In this document: piece after piece, positions 57,374-64,000 of the stretch | Position numbering within the stretch: position 1 is the first letter of the stretch | Layout of the letters: each line of letters starts with the position of its first letter | Source of the DNA: Sphingobium sp. Cam5-1 | GTDB taxonomy: Bacteria; Pseudomonadota; Alphaproteobacteria; Sphingomonadales; Sphingomonadaceae | DNA length: 64,000 bases | Reading direction: 5' to 3' | Assembly: GCF_015693305.1 (NCBI RefSeq) | Contig: NZ_CP065138.1 | Coordinates: forward strand, 2,108,001-2,172,000 | Translations under genes and position numbers: made by a program | The notes under the pieces: generated by a model | Told to the model about the DNA's origin: nothing | Database searches by the model: none | The model's input: the letters and a program-made list of their open reading frames with translations, nothing else

Positions 57374-58615
57374 ATGGCAACGCTTCTCCACCTCGACCGC
57401 TCGCCCCGCCCGCCGATCGCCGCCCGAGATGCAAAGCGGCCAATGCGGGTCGCCCTTTTTTCCGGCAATTATGACTGCGTACGGGACGGCGCGAATCAGG
57501 CGCTCAACCGGCTAGTGGACTATCTTCAGGCGAGGCACGGCGTAACAGTGCGCATCTACACCCCGCGCGCGCCAAAGCCCGCCTTCGCCGCCGTTGGAGA
57601 TATCCAGGCCGTTCGCTCGCTCGGCTTGCCGGGACGGCCCGAATATCGGCTGGCCCTGGGCCTTACGTCCGCCGCGCGCGCCGATCTCGACAGCTTCGCC
57701 CCCGACATCATCCATCTATCCGCGCCCGACTGGCTTGGATGGCAGGCGCTCGGCTACGCCCGGCAAAATGATCTGCCCGTGATCGCCAGCGTGCACACGC
57801 GCTTTGAAACCTATGCGGACTATTATCGCCTGTCCTTCCTGCGCAAGCCGATCGAGCGCTATCTTGACCGCTTTTATGGCCGATGCGACCGCATATTGGC
57901 GCCGACGCTGCCCATCGCCGATGAGTTCGCCACCGCTTATGGAGAGGCAAAGATTTCGATATGGGGCCGGGGTGTCGATCGCGCGCGCTTCCATCCGTCG
58001 CTCCGATCGGACGCAGTGCGCTCGGCCTATGGCTATGATCGCGACGATGTCGTGCCGCTGTTCTTTGGCCGCCTCGTCCTGGAAAAGGGGCTGGACGTCT
58101 TTGCCGAGACGATCGCGCTTCTGCGTCAGCGTCACCCTGGGCTGCGTCCACTGATCGTGGGAGAAGGGCCGGCGCGCAGCTGGCTGGCGCAACGCCTGCC
58201 CAATGCGACCTTTGCCGGACATCTGGAGGGGGAAGCGCTCGGCACCGCCATCGCCAGCGCCGACATATTGATCAATCCCAGCGTCACCGAAGCCTTTGGC
58301 AACGTCAATCTCGAAGCCATGGCGAGCGGACTACCCGTCGTGTCGGCAGACGTGCCGAGCGCCTCCGCCCTTGTCACCCATGATGTCACGGGCCTGCTGG
58401 TCGAACCGAAAGAAGCCGCCGCCTATGCCGCCGCCGTCGAACATTTGATCGGCGACCCCCGCCGCCGCCGCCGCATGAGCGCGATGGCCAGCGCGGCTGC
58501 CGACCGCTATGATTGGGACGATGCCCTTGCGCCTGTTCATCAAGCCTATGCCGATTGCCTGGCGGATGCCCTACCGTCCGTCATGGCCCGGGAACTGATG
58601 TTATGCGCTGGCTGA
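57374..58615 (+). CDS. Glycosyltransferase family 4 (GT-B) protein
   Basis: A 413-residue GT-B glycosyltransferase. N-terminal acceptor domain with VALFSGNYDCVRDGANQALNRLV and IASVHTRFETYADYYRL; C-terminal donor domain with LFFGRLVLEKGLDVFAETI, LIVGEGPA and ADILINPSVTEAFGNVNLEAMASGLPVV, the GT4 E-x7-E motif. Resembles PimB-like and sulfoquinovosyl/mannosyl transferases; donor and acceptor unknown. ATG at 57374 has a weak ribosome site; an internal ATG at 57443 (MRVALFSGN) is possible. It overlaps the sigma factor gene by 13 bp. Confidence 0.88.
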   Translation: MATLLHLDRSPRPPIAARDAKRPMRVALFSGNYDCVRDGANQALNRLVDYLQARHGVTVRIYTPRAPKPAFAAVGDIQAVRSLGLPGRPEYRLALGLTSAARADLDSFAPDIIHLSAPDWLGWQALGYARQNDLPVIASVHTRFETYADYYRLSFLRKPIERYLDRFYGRCDRILAPTLPIADEFATAYGEAKISIWGRGVDRARFHPSLRSDAVRSAYGYDRDDVVPLFFGRLVLEKGLDVFAETIALLRQRHPGLRPLIVGEGPARSWLAQRLPNATFAGHLEGEALGTAIASADILINPSVTEAFGNVNLEAMASGLPVVSADVPSASALVTHDVTGLLVEPKEAAAYAAAVEHLIGDPRRRRRMSAMASAAADRYDWDDALAPVHQAYADCLADALPSVMARELMLCAG

Positions 58616-59136
58616 AAAGCGGGACCGGCGGCCCGATCGGCGACGACCTCACCGCCATGCGCCGCTACGCCCGTTCGCTCGCGCGCGACGATCAGGACGC
58701 CGACGATGTGGTCCAGGATGCGCTGGTGCGCGCGATCGAGCGGCAGGACAGCTTTCACCCCAGCCGTAGCAGGCGCCAATGGCTGCTCGCCATCGTCCAC
58801 AATGTCTTCATATCGGGCAAACGGCGCGAAGCCGCCGAGGCGCGGCGCGACGCGCGCTTTGCCGAAACGGTGATGGCGCATGTCGATGCCGGGCAGGAAC
58901 ATCGGGTGCAGCTCGCCCAGTTGGGGCAATCCTTCGCCGCGCTGCCGGACCATCATCGATCGGTCCTGCACCTGATCGCTGTCGAAGGCCTGACCTATCA
59001 GGAAGCGGCCGAGGTACTCGACGTGCCGGTGGGCACCATCATGTCACGGCTGGCGCGGGCGCGTGCGGCCTTGCGGAACTCTGGCAGCGTCGATGGGCGG
59101 GCGACGTTGCGTCTGGTTGGAGGACAGGATGACTGA
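58603..59136 (+). CDS. ECF-type RNA polymerase sigma factor
   Basis: A 178-residue sigma-70 family factor with only regions 2 and 4. Region 2 is DLTAMRRYARSLARDDQDADDVVQDALVRAIE...RRQWLLAIVHNVFI, region 4 is LPDHHRSVLHLIAVEGLTYQEAAEVLDVPVGTIMSRLARARAAL (helix-turn-helix). It belongs to the extracytoplasmic-function type and should be held by the anti-sigma factor encoded next. The ATG at 58603 lies inside the end of the glycosyltransferase gene, so the three may form one unit. It is not a typical EcfG/PhyR arrangement. Confidence 0.9.
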   Translation: MRWLKSGTGGPIGDDLTAMRRYARSLARDDQDADDVVQDALVRAIERQDSFHPSRSRRQWLLAIVHNVFISGKRREAAEARRDARFAETVMAHVDAGQEHRVQLAQLGQSFAALPDHHRSVLHLIAVEGLTYQEAAEVLDVPVGTIMSRLARARAALRNSGSVDGRATLRLVGGQDD

Positions 59137-59851
59137 GGAGCCCGCCGATCACGAATTGCACGCCTATATCGACGATGAACTGGACGATGCCGGACGCTTT
59201 GCCGTGGAAACGCATCTTGCCGCCCGCCCTGACCTCGCGGCGCGGGTGATGGCCGACCTCAGCACGCGGACGGGGCTCCGTCTGCTGGCGCACAGGAAGG
59301 AACAGCTCTCCGGCCATTTGCTCGACGACAGCGCAGCGCTTGCCCCTTCCAAAGCCCGGCCTTTCTGGCGCAGGGCAGCGACGGTCGGCGGGACCGGAAC
59401 AGCAGCCGCGCTGGCATTGCTGCTGGCGACCGGGCCTAGCCCGCCCGATTATGTCGATATGGCAGTCGCCTCTCACCGGGTGGCACTGATCCGGGCGCAC
59501 ATGGATTCGCAAATCGAAGGGCAGGCACTCGACCATCACGAGCTTCTGGCGCGAACCCACATCTTCCTGCCCACATTGCCCGCCGACTGGAACGTGACCG
59601 ACGTCCAGCTTTTCCCGGCGGGGAAAAGTCCCGCTCTTATCGTCGCGATCAGAACCGGCGCGGGCGAGCGCCTGTCCATCTTCGCGACACGACAGAAAAG
59701 CGACGCCCCCGCCATCCCCGACACGGTGCGGGAAGGCAACCAGTCCGTCGCCTACTGGCGACGCGGCGACATGTCCTATGCCCTGACAGGCGAAGGCGAT
59801 CCCGGCACGATCGACCAGGCGGCGGAACGGCTGAACCAATATTGGTCCTGA
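59129..59851 (+). CDS. Anti-sigma factor (membrane-anchored)
   Basis: A 240-residue protein overlapping the sigma gene by 8 bp. The N-terminal ~75 residues (DHELHAYIDDELDDAGRFAVETHLAARPDLAARV) are a helical sigma-binding domain of the RskA/anti-sigma type, without a HxxxCxxC zinc motif. One membrane helix at about 83-103 (ATVGGTGTAAALALLLATG) divides it from a C-terminal domain (DMAVASHRVALIRAHMDSQIE...) facing the periplasm. AGGA precedes the ATG. The signal that releases the sigma factor is unknown. Confidence 0.85.
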   Translation: MTEEPADHELHAYIDDELDDAGRFAVETHLAARPDLAARVMADLSTRTGLRLLAHRKEQLSGHLLDDSAALAPSKARPFWRRAATVGGTGTAAALALLLATGPSPPDYVDMAVASHRVALIRAHMDSQIEGQALDHHELLARTHIFLPTLPADWNVTDVQLFPAGKSPALIVAIRTGAGERLSIFATRQKSDAPAIPDTVREGNQSVAYWRRGDMSYALTGEGDPGTIDQAAERLNQYWS

Positions 59852-59882
59852 CCCGGCTGGGTACGGAGCTTTTGATATTAAC

Positions 59883-59903
59883 TGGCGGAGAGGCAGTCCG
59901 CCA
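59883..59903. other. Possible attachment-site remnant resembling a tRNA-Ser 3' end
   Basis: On the minus strand, 59896-59883 reads CTGCCTCTCCGCCA, the form of many bacterial tRNA-Ser 3' ends (with encoded CCA), but the T-arm that should precede it is absent. P4-type integrases often insert at tRNA 3' ends, leaving such remnants. The sequence TGGCGGA is repeated in inverse (TCCGCCA, 59897-59903), so a chance hairpin is an alternative. Confidence 0.35.
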
Positions 59904-60002
59904 AACTACTGTCCAAATGCATTCGTATTCCTCCATAAAATTGACTAAAATAGCGTGATTTAGTGAAGTCGTGCGCTTTACCCGTCCGAATGCGTCCCAT
60001 TG

Positions 60003-60048
60003 CGTTCCCCTAAAACCGCGCTATTATCGGGGGACGTTTAGGGGAACG
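60003..60048. repeat. 12-bp inverted repeat upstream of the integrase
   Basis: CGTTCCCCTAAA (60003-60014) and TTTAGGGGAACG (60037-60048) are exact complements separated by 22 bases, 63 bases before the integrase start. Arm-type or core recombinase sites and integrase operators typically look like this. The region 59852-60110 also has AT-rich sequence not seen in the adjoining sigma operon. Confidence 0.6.
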
Positions 60049-60110
60049 TCTGCCATTTCCGCCAACCCGGCAAGGCTCTGACAGGTTCGGTTCCCTGATA
60101 AGGAGCCACA

Positions 60111-61361
60111 ATGCCCAAGAAGCTCAGCAATGCGCTCACTCCGCTGGCGGTGAAGAACGCCAAACCGGGAAGCCATGTCGACGGCGGCGGATTGCGGTTG
60201 CTGGTGAAGGACAGCGGAGCGAAGTCGTGGGTCTATCGCTTCATGCTCAATGGCAAGACGCGAGATATTGGCCTTGGCCCTGCGGCTGGCGCGGATGCCA
60301 TCGCGTTGTCGACTGCCCGCGATTTGGCATCGGCATTGCGACTCAAGGTGAAGGCTGGAACCGATCCCCTTGAGGAGCGCCAGCGGGAAGCCGCTCAGGC
60401 CATGGCAGCGGCTCAGGCGGCTCAGGTTGCCGGGATAACATTCAAGGCCGTGGCAGAGACCTACATCACCACGTATGAGGGAAGCTGGCGCAATGACAAG
60501 CATCGGCAGCAATGGAAAAACACCCTCGCCACCTATGTCTATCCGGTGATCGGGGACTTGCCTGTTGCCGAGGTCGGCACCGCGCACGTCCTGAAAATCC
60601 TTGAGCCGATCTGGAAAGCCAAGGCCGAGACAGCCAGCCGCGTTCGCGGTCGCATGGAAACGATCCTCGATGCCGCGAAGGCACGGGGCTATCGCGATGG
60701 GGAGAACCCTGCCCGCTGGCGCGGCCATATCGCGCAAATCCTCCCGGCCCGTTCCCGCCTTACGCGCGGCCATCACAAGGCCATGCCCTATGAGTCTATT
60801 CCTGCTTTTGTGCCGCAGATACGCGCGCGCGAGGCGATGGCTGCACTGGCATTGGAGTTTACAATTCTCACCGCTGCCCGAACCGGGGAAGTGATCGGCG
60901 CAAAATGGGGTGAGGTCGATCTGGACAAGGCCATCTGGACGATTCCAGCCGAGCGCATGAAGGCGGGCAAGGAACATCGCGTTCCCCTATCGGCGCGGGC
61001 CGTGGAGATTTTAAAAGAGACGGAGAAACTGCACAAGGAATGGCTGTTCCCGGCAATAAGGGGTGGGGCAATGTCAGGCATGGCCATGACAATGCTGTTG
61101 CGCCGGATGGAAGTCGACGTAACCGTGCATGGCTTCCGGTCGGGCTTTCGAGATTGGGCCGCCGAATGCACCGGCTATGCTCATGAGGTTGCCGAAATGG
61201 CCTTGGCGCACACCATCGAGAACAAAGTTGAGCGGGCTTACCGGCGCGGCGACTTGTTCGACAAGCGCCGTCGCCTCATGGATGATTGGGCGAATTTCTG
61301 TGCCACAGTGGGCGCGGGGGGCGCACAGGTTTTTCCCATCCGTGCTGACGGAGTGAAATAG
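60111..61361 (+). CDS. Tyrosine-type site-specific integrase, P4/DUF4102 type
   Basis: A 416-residue recombinase. N-terminal DUF4102 arm-binding domain (LTPLAVKNAKPGSHVDGGGLRLLVK and FMLNGKTRDIGLGPA), a core-binding domain (FKAVAETYITTYEGSWRNDKHRQQW) and the catalytic domain. Active-site residues: Arg257 (TAARTGEV), His340 and Arg343 (VTVHGFRSG), His367 and Tyr377 (RAYRRG). All are intact, so it is probably active. AAGGAG is 5 bases from the ATG. Such enzymes integrate islands, often in tRNA genes. It opens an element that continues to the right. Confidence 0.95.
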   Translation: MPKKLSNALTPLAVKNAKPGSHVDGGGLRLLVKDSGAKSWVYRFMLNGKTRDIGLGPAAGADAIALSTARDLASALRLKVKAGTDPLEERQREAAQAMAAAQAAQVAGITFKAVAETYITTYEGSWRNDKHRQQWKNTLATYVYPVIGDLPVAEVGTAHVLKILEPIWKAKAETASRVRGRMETILDAAKARGYRDGENPARWRGHIAQILPARSRLTRGHHKAMPYESIPAFVPQIRAREAMAALALEFTILTAARTGEVIGAKWGEVDLDKAIWTIPAERMKAGKEHRVPLSARAVEILKETEKLHKEWLFPAIRGGAMSGMAMTMLLRRMEVDVTVHGFRSGFRDWAAECTGYAHEVAEMALAHTIENKVERAYRRGDLFDKRRRLMDDWANFCATVGAGGAQVFPIRADGVK

Positions 61362-61375
61362 TGGAAACGGCGCGC

Positions 61376-62179
61376 CTATGGTGCCGAAGCCGTAACCTGC
61401 CAACCTTCCGGAATTGTTATGCGTATGTCGCGATACTGGCCATTCCTATAGACATGGACTGTGAAGGGGGTCGCCGCCAGTACCGCCGCACGCAATGTAC
61501 TGTCACTAAACGGCTGGCCGTTGACTTGAGTGATAATGTCACCCGGCAAGAGGTCCGAAACGTAAGCTGGCGAAGCATCCCGCACGAACCTCACTGGAAG
61601 AGCGCGCCGGGTCTCAATTGCTGCCACGTCTTGTGCCGTTAAATCCCTCGACATGATCCCTAGGCCCATCTTGGGCACTTCACCGAAATATACCGCGAGT
61701 TTGTCAAAACGATTGATGGTGACAGGAATATAAGTGGTTTGCGATCCGTATGTTGTTGTGGTGCCTGAATAGGTGCCCGAGGCGTAACCGCCATTCGATC
61801 CATAAACTGACGCATTGCCATTGCTGACCGAAGTTGTAGTTTTCGGTAATGTCATGGGCACAGAACTTGTAGTAGATGATGCGAGGTTTGTCCCGATCAT
61901 GACATAGTTCGCCTTCAATTTCTTACCTAATCTAACAGCATCAGCAGTTTTACTGTTAGGAGAGTTGAATGAGCTAAAACCAATGGGAGCGAATCCATTT
62001 CGCCACATGCTTTCCAAATCCCGATCCGCATCGCCCGTGCTTGGAACTTGTTCCGGCTCGCCTTGGGCTGGGATGCGCTGAGCCGCAAAAGGCAAAGGCT
62101 TATAAAATTTCTCCCAATCATTTGCGTAGCTGGGCGCAGCAATAGCAACCATGAAAATCGCAGCGATTATCCGCTTCAT
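61376..62179 (-). CDS. Secreted PDZ-type protein of the integrated element
   Basis: A 267-residue exported protein with signal peptide MKRIIAAIFMVAIAAPSYA. Residues about 50-100 hold a mixed alpha/beta module ending LGKKLKANYVMIGTNL. Then follows a 55-residue run rich in Ser, Thr, Gly and Tyr (VYGSNGGYASGTYSGTTTTYGS). Residues about 185-262 resemble a PDZ domain (PVRFVRDASPAYVSDLLPGDIITQVNGQPF), with no protease motif. Similar layouts exist in several bacterial proteins of unknown function. It converges with the integrase and shares no operon. Confidence 0.68.
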   Translation of the reverse strand: MKRIIAAIFMVAIAAPSYANDWEKFYKPLPFAAQRIPAQGEPEQVPSTGDADRDLESMWRNGFAPIGFSSFNSPNSKTADAVRLGKKLKANYVMIGTNLASSTTSSVPMTLPKTTTSVSNGNASVYGSNGGYASGTYSGTTTTYGSQTTYIPVTINRFDKLAVYFGEVPKMGLGIMSRDLTAQDVAAIETRRALPVRFVRDASPAYVSDLLPGDIITQVNGQPFSDSTLRAAVLAATPFTVHVYRNGQYRDIRITIPEGWQVTASAP

Positions 62180-62374
62180 ATTAATTCCCCCTGCCTTGTC
62201 AGGCCATCGACATGCTGCCCTTAGCCGATGTTCCTAAATATATCTGAATTTCGGCAAGCACGATGAAATTTTCCGCGCTTCTACTATATTGTCAGGGGGA
62301 TAGGCAGGCCAGCCGATAAACGCGCATCCCACGCGCTTCCCCGCTCACCTTTGGGGAACCGCTAGGGAGGCGGC

Positions 62375-64000
62375 ATGGACGAAAACGAGGATTCCGGCTG
62401 GGTCAAGGGGCTGCCTGCCGGTTGGATTGACGGGCATCTAGCATTTGATCGCCTTCGCCGCTTGCTGCTTGAGCGGCTCAACGGCTGCGATCCGGCCCCG
62501 TGGCATGATCCAGTCAACGCGGACTATTGGGGGCCGCACTTTGGGCAATCACCCGACGAATACACGTTGTCCGAGAAACTATCGGAACGATTGATCTCGG
62601 CGTTCCAACGCGCGCTATCGACCAAGCGACTTCCCGCCTCTCTGTTTAACGGTAGGTCGTTCCGGGAACTGCCCCAGTCCGCTTTCGGCAGCAAATCCGT
62701 TCTCCGGAATGCACTTTTTATGGGGCCATTCGATCTGGACCCATTTTGGCCAGACGACTGGCAGCCGTGGAGCGGTGCCGGCTGGGCAATTCCCCTTCCG
62801 GAATTTGAGGGCTGGTTAGCATCAGGTGACGCGCTTGGCGTCGAAGGATTGCCGATGACCGATGTTGCGAACGCGCCCGACCAACCCAAACCTCTGGCTC
62901 AGCGGCTACCGTCCGGCGGCGCTCATGTGCCACTTTCTGAGGCGGTGACGTGGATAGCATTCGGCTTTGCGCTGGATGCCGAGCGATTGGATCGCGCGAT
63001 ACAATGGGAGCGCCTTTGCGACGGTGATTTGCAGACCGCGCAACGGCAAATTGAGGATGCGTCGGCGGCGCTGTTAAAGGCTGGTGCTGATAGGCAGGTG
63101 ACGTTCTTCGGGCGGCATGTCGAATCCTACGGCGACAAGGGACAGCGCACGGAGAAAATCGACCCGCTTGCGCTCATAGATTACCGCCAAGTCCTGATTA
63201 CAGGGCATGACCATCTCTATTACGGAAAGGGCATGAAACGGTGGTATCGGGCAACCAATGACTCCCACTTACGCGCAAGCGCATGCGGCGACCTTTACAT
63301 GCATGTCACCGTAGATCGTGCGGAGTTGCTGACAAGGTTCCAGCCGCAATCCAGCCAAGTCGCCGGTAACTCCGCGCAAACGGACAATGGCCCGATTGTC
63401 TGGGAAGATTTTGGGTCCGAAAGTTTGCCTGAATTACAACGACTCGGCGAATTGGCCAGTCGGGATGAATGGTGGACGTGGCCGGAGGCAATCGCATGGA
63501 TCGGAAGCCGCGACCCAAAGAACATTGCGACGCTTCGATATTGGGGGCGGGTTGGCGGCGACCGTGATCCGACTATTATCCTTGGCGCTCAAGCCTTCAT
63601 GGCGACGCAATTCTGCGAGCCAGGGAGGGAAGCCGAGGCGGACCTGTTGAACGCAATTCAGTGCGGCCAAGTCGGCACCTCCGGTCGATTGAGCAAAGGC
63701 GCGGTGGCGACCGACCTAGAGCCGAGCATTTGGCGCGGCGGTGCCGTAGTCTGGCATGATGGCGAAACGGTGCTTGTGGACGCCAAGCAAAAGTTGGCGG
63801 CTTGGGCTTTCGATGTGGCCATTAGGCGCAACGATTTGGTCGCCACATTCCAGCCGGATGATGAGGAATCGAAAGCGGTGTCCATTGCGCCCGTTTCGCC
63901 CACACGTCGCGGTAGAACCAAAGGCACCGGCTTTCAACAAGCCGACGCACCTCTGCTAGACGAAATGCGAAATGCAATCGAAGCCGATCCGGCATTGAAT
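62375..64000 (+). CDS. Large protein of unknown function, island cargo (3' end beyond window)
   Basis: An open frame of 542 codons from an ATG preceded by GGGAGG to the window end, with no stop. The protein is rich in Trp and Asp. Two related motifs, SEAVTWIAFGF (188-198) and PEAIAWIGSRD (370-380), suggest an internal duplication, each followed by charged helical sequence. There is no signal peptide, TM helix or recognised catalytic motif. DNA is less GC-rich than the core genes. I do not recognise the family; similar-looking proteins occur near integrases in sphingomonads in my memory. Length suggests an enzyme or structural component, but the end is missing. Confidence 0.75.
   Translation, partial: MDENEDSGWVKGLPAGWIDGHLAFDRLRRLLLERLNGCDPAPWHDPVNADYWGPHFGQSPDEYTLSEKLSERLISAFQRALSTKRLPASLFNGRSFRELPQSAFGSKSVLRNALFMGPFDLDPFWPDDWQPWSGAGWAIPLPEFEGWLASGDALGVEGLPMTDVANAPDQPKPLAQRLPSGGAHVPLSEAVTWIAFGFALDAERLDRAIQWERLCDGDLQTAQRQIEDASAALLKAGADRQVTFFGRHVESYGDKGQRTEKIDPLALIDYRQVLITGHDHLYYGKGMKRWYRATNDSHLRASACGDLYMHVTVDRAELLTRFQPQSSQVAGNSAQTDNGPIVWEDFGSESLPELQRLGELASRDEWWTWPEAIAWIGSRDPKNIATLRYWGRVGGDRDPTIILGAQAFMATQFCEPGREAEADLLNAIQCGQVGTSGRLSKGAVATDLEPSIWRGGAVVWHDGETVLVDAKQKLAAWAFDVAIRRNDLVATFQPDDEESKAVSIAPVSPTRRGRTKGTGFQQADAPLLDEMRNAIEADPALN

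Noticed and set aside
60080..60110. GGTTCGGTTCCC near the integrase start looked like a tRNA T-arm
   Set aside because: No cloverleaf can be drawn around it, and the following AAGGAG belongs to the integrase ribosome site.
1..64000. CRISPR arrays, rRNA, tRNA and complete insertion sequences
   Set aside because: No regularly spaced direct repeats, no rRNA-like or cloverleaf sequence and no transposase reading frame were seen; the only recombinase is the integrase at 60111.

Overview
The window is a stretch of chromosome from an alphaproteobacterium, most likely a member of the Sphingomonadaceae (Sphingobium/Sphingomonas type). The evidence is high GC content, a tonB-exbB-exbD-exbD transport operon, class I lysyl-tRNA synthetase, the rpmF-plsX-fabH-ihfA-merR gene order, a class I PHA synthase with phasin, and a short palindromic repeat (CCGTTCGGGCTGAGC.../...GCTCAGGGCGAACGG) scattered between genes, which I know from sphingomonad genomes. 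Genus assignment is inference; no rRNA or tRNA gene is present to test it.

Layout. 1-3.1 kb: the tail of an ABC exporter, a PilZ protein and the TonB energy-transduction operon. 3.4-7.2 kb: a secreted protein, homoserine dehydrogenase and class II fructose-1,6-bisphosphatase with a perfect terminator. 7.2-9.9 kb: MerC-like membrane protein, a MASE1-PAS-GGDEF cyclase, ClpS. 10-15.1 kb: phasin with two PhaR-like operators, PHA synthase, an aminotransferase, and a DUF2721 gene overlapping an orphan 2Fe-2S subunit. 15-22 kb: DODA dioxygenase, bacteriophytochrome/heme oxygenase operon, two RcnB-like secreted proteins around a 2-oxoglutarate oxygenase. 22-30.4 kb: lysK, an FeS-type DNA helicase with sixA, and the lipid/ribosome/IHF cluster. 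30.5-34.7 kb: small housekeeping and redox genes. 35-40.3 kb: a ribonucleotide reductase locus in which nrdA and nrdB are separated by an HNH gene and a DUF2171 gene, and in which an AT-rich RelA/SpoT-domain gene starts 2 bp after the nrdB stop. 40.3-44 kb: GST, class I fumarase, a DUF559 nuclease gene bounded by inverted double-hairpin repeats, and an EamA transporter. 44-59.9 kb: porin-like protein, cytochrome b561/molybdopterin pair, CFA synthase, DUF350, serine protease, two CHAP proteins, recF, a secreted peroxiredoxin, dienelactone hydrolase, a 27-residue membrane protein with its own terminator, DUF72, cyclophilin, and a glycosyltransferase overlapping an ECF sigma/anti-sigma pair. 59.9 kb to the end: the left end of an integrated element with a P4-type tyrosine integrase, a PDZ protein and a large unknown cargo gene that runs off the window.

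Most of the window is conserved core genome. The accessory material lies at 35-36 kb (RelA/SpoT), 37.5-37.8 kb (HNH), 42.6-43.1 kb (DUF559 cassette) and 59.9-64 kb (integrated element). The most unusual observation is the DUF559 cassette: its two flanking repeats differ by compensatory base changes that keep the hairpins paired, the ORF runs into the repeats at both ends, and the right repeat supplies the ribosome binding site of the next gene.
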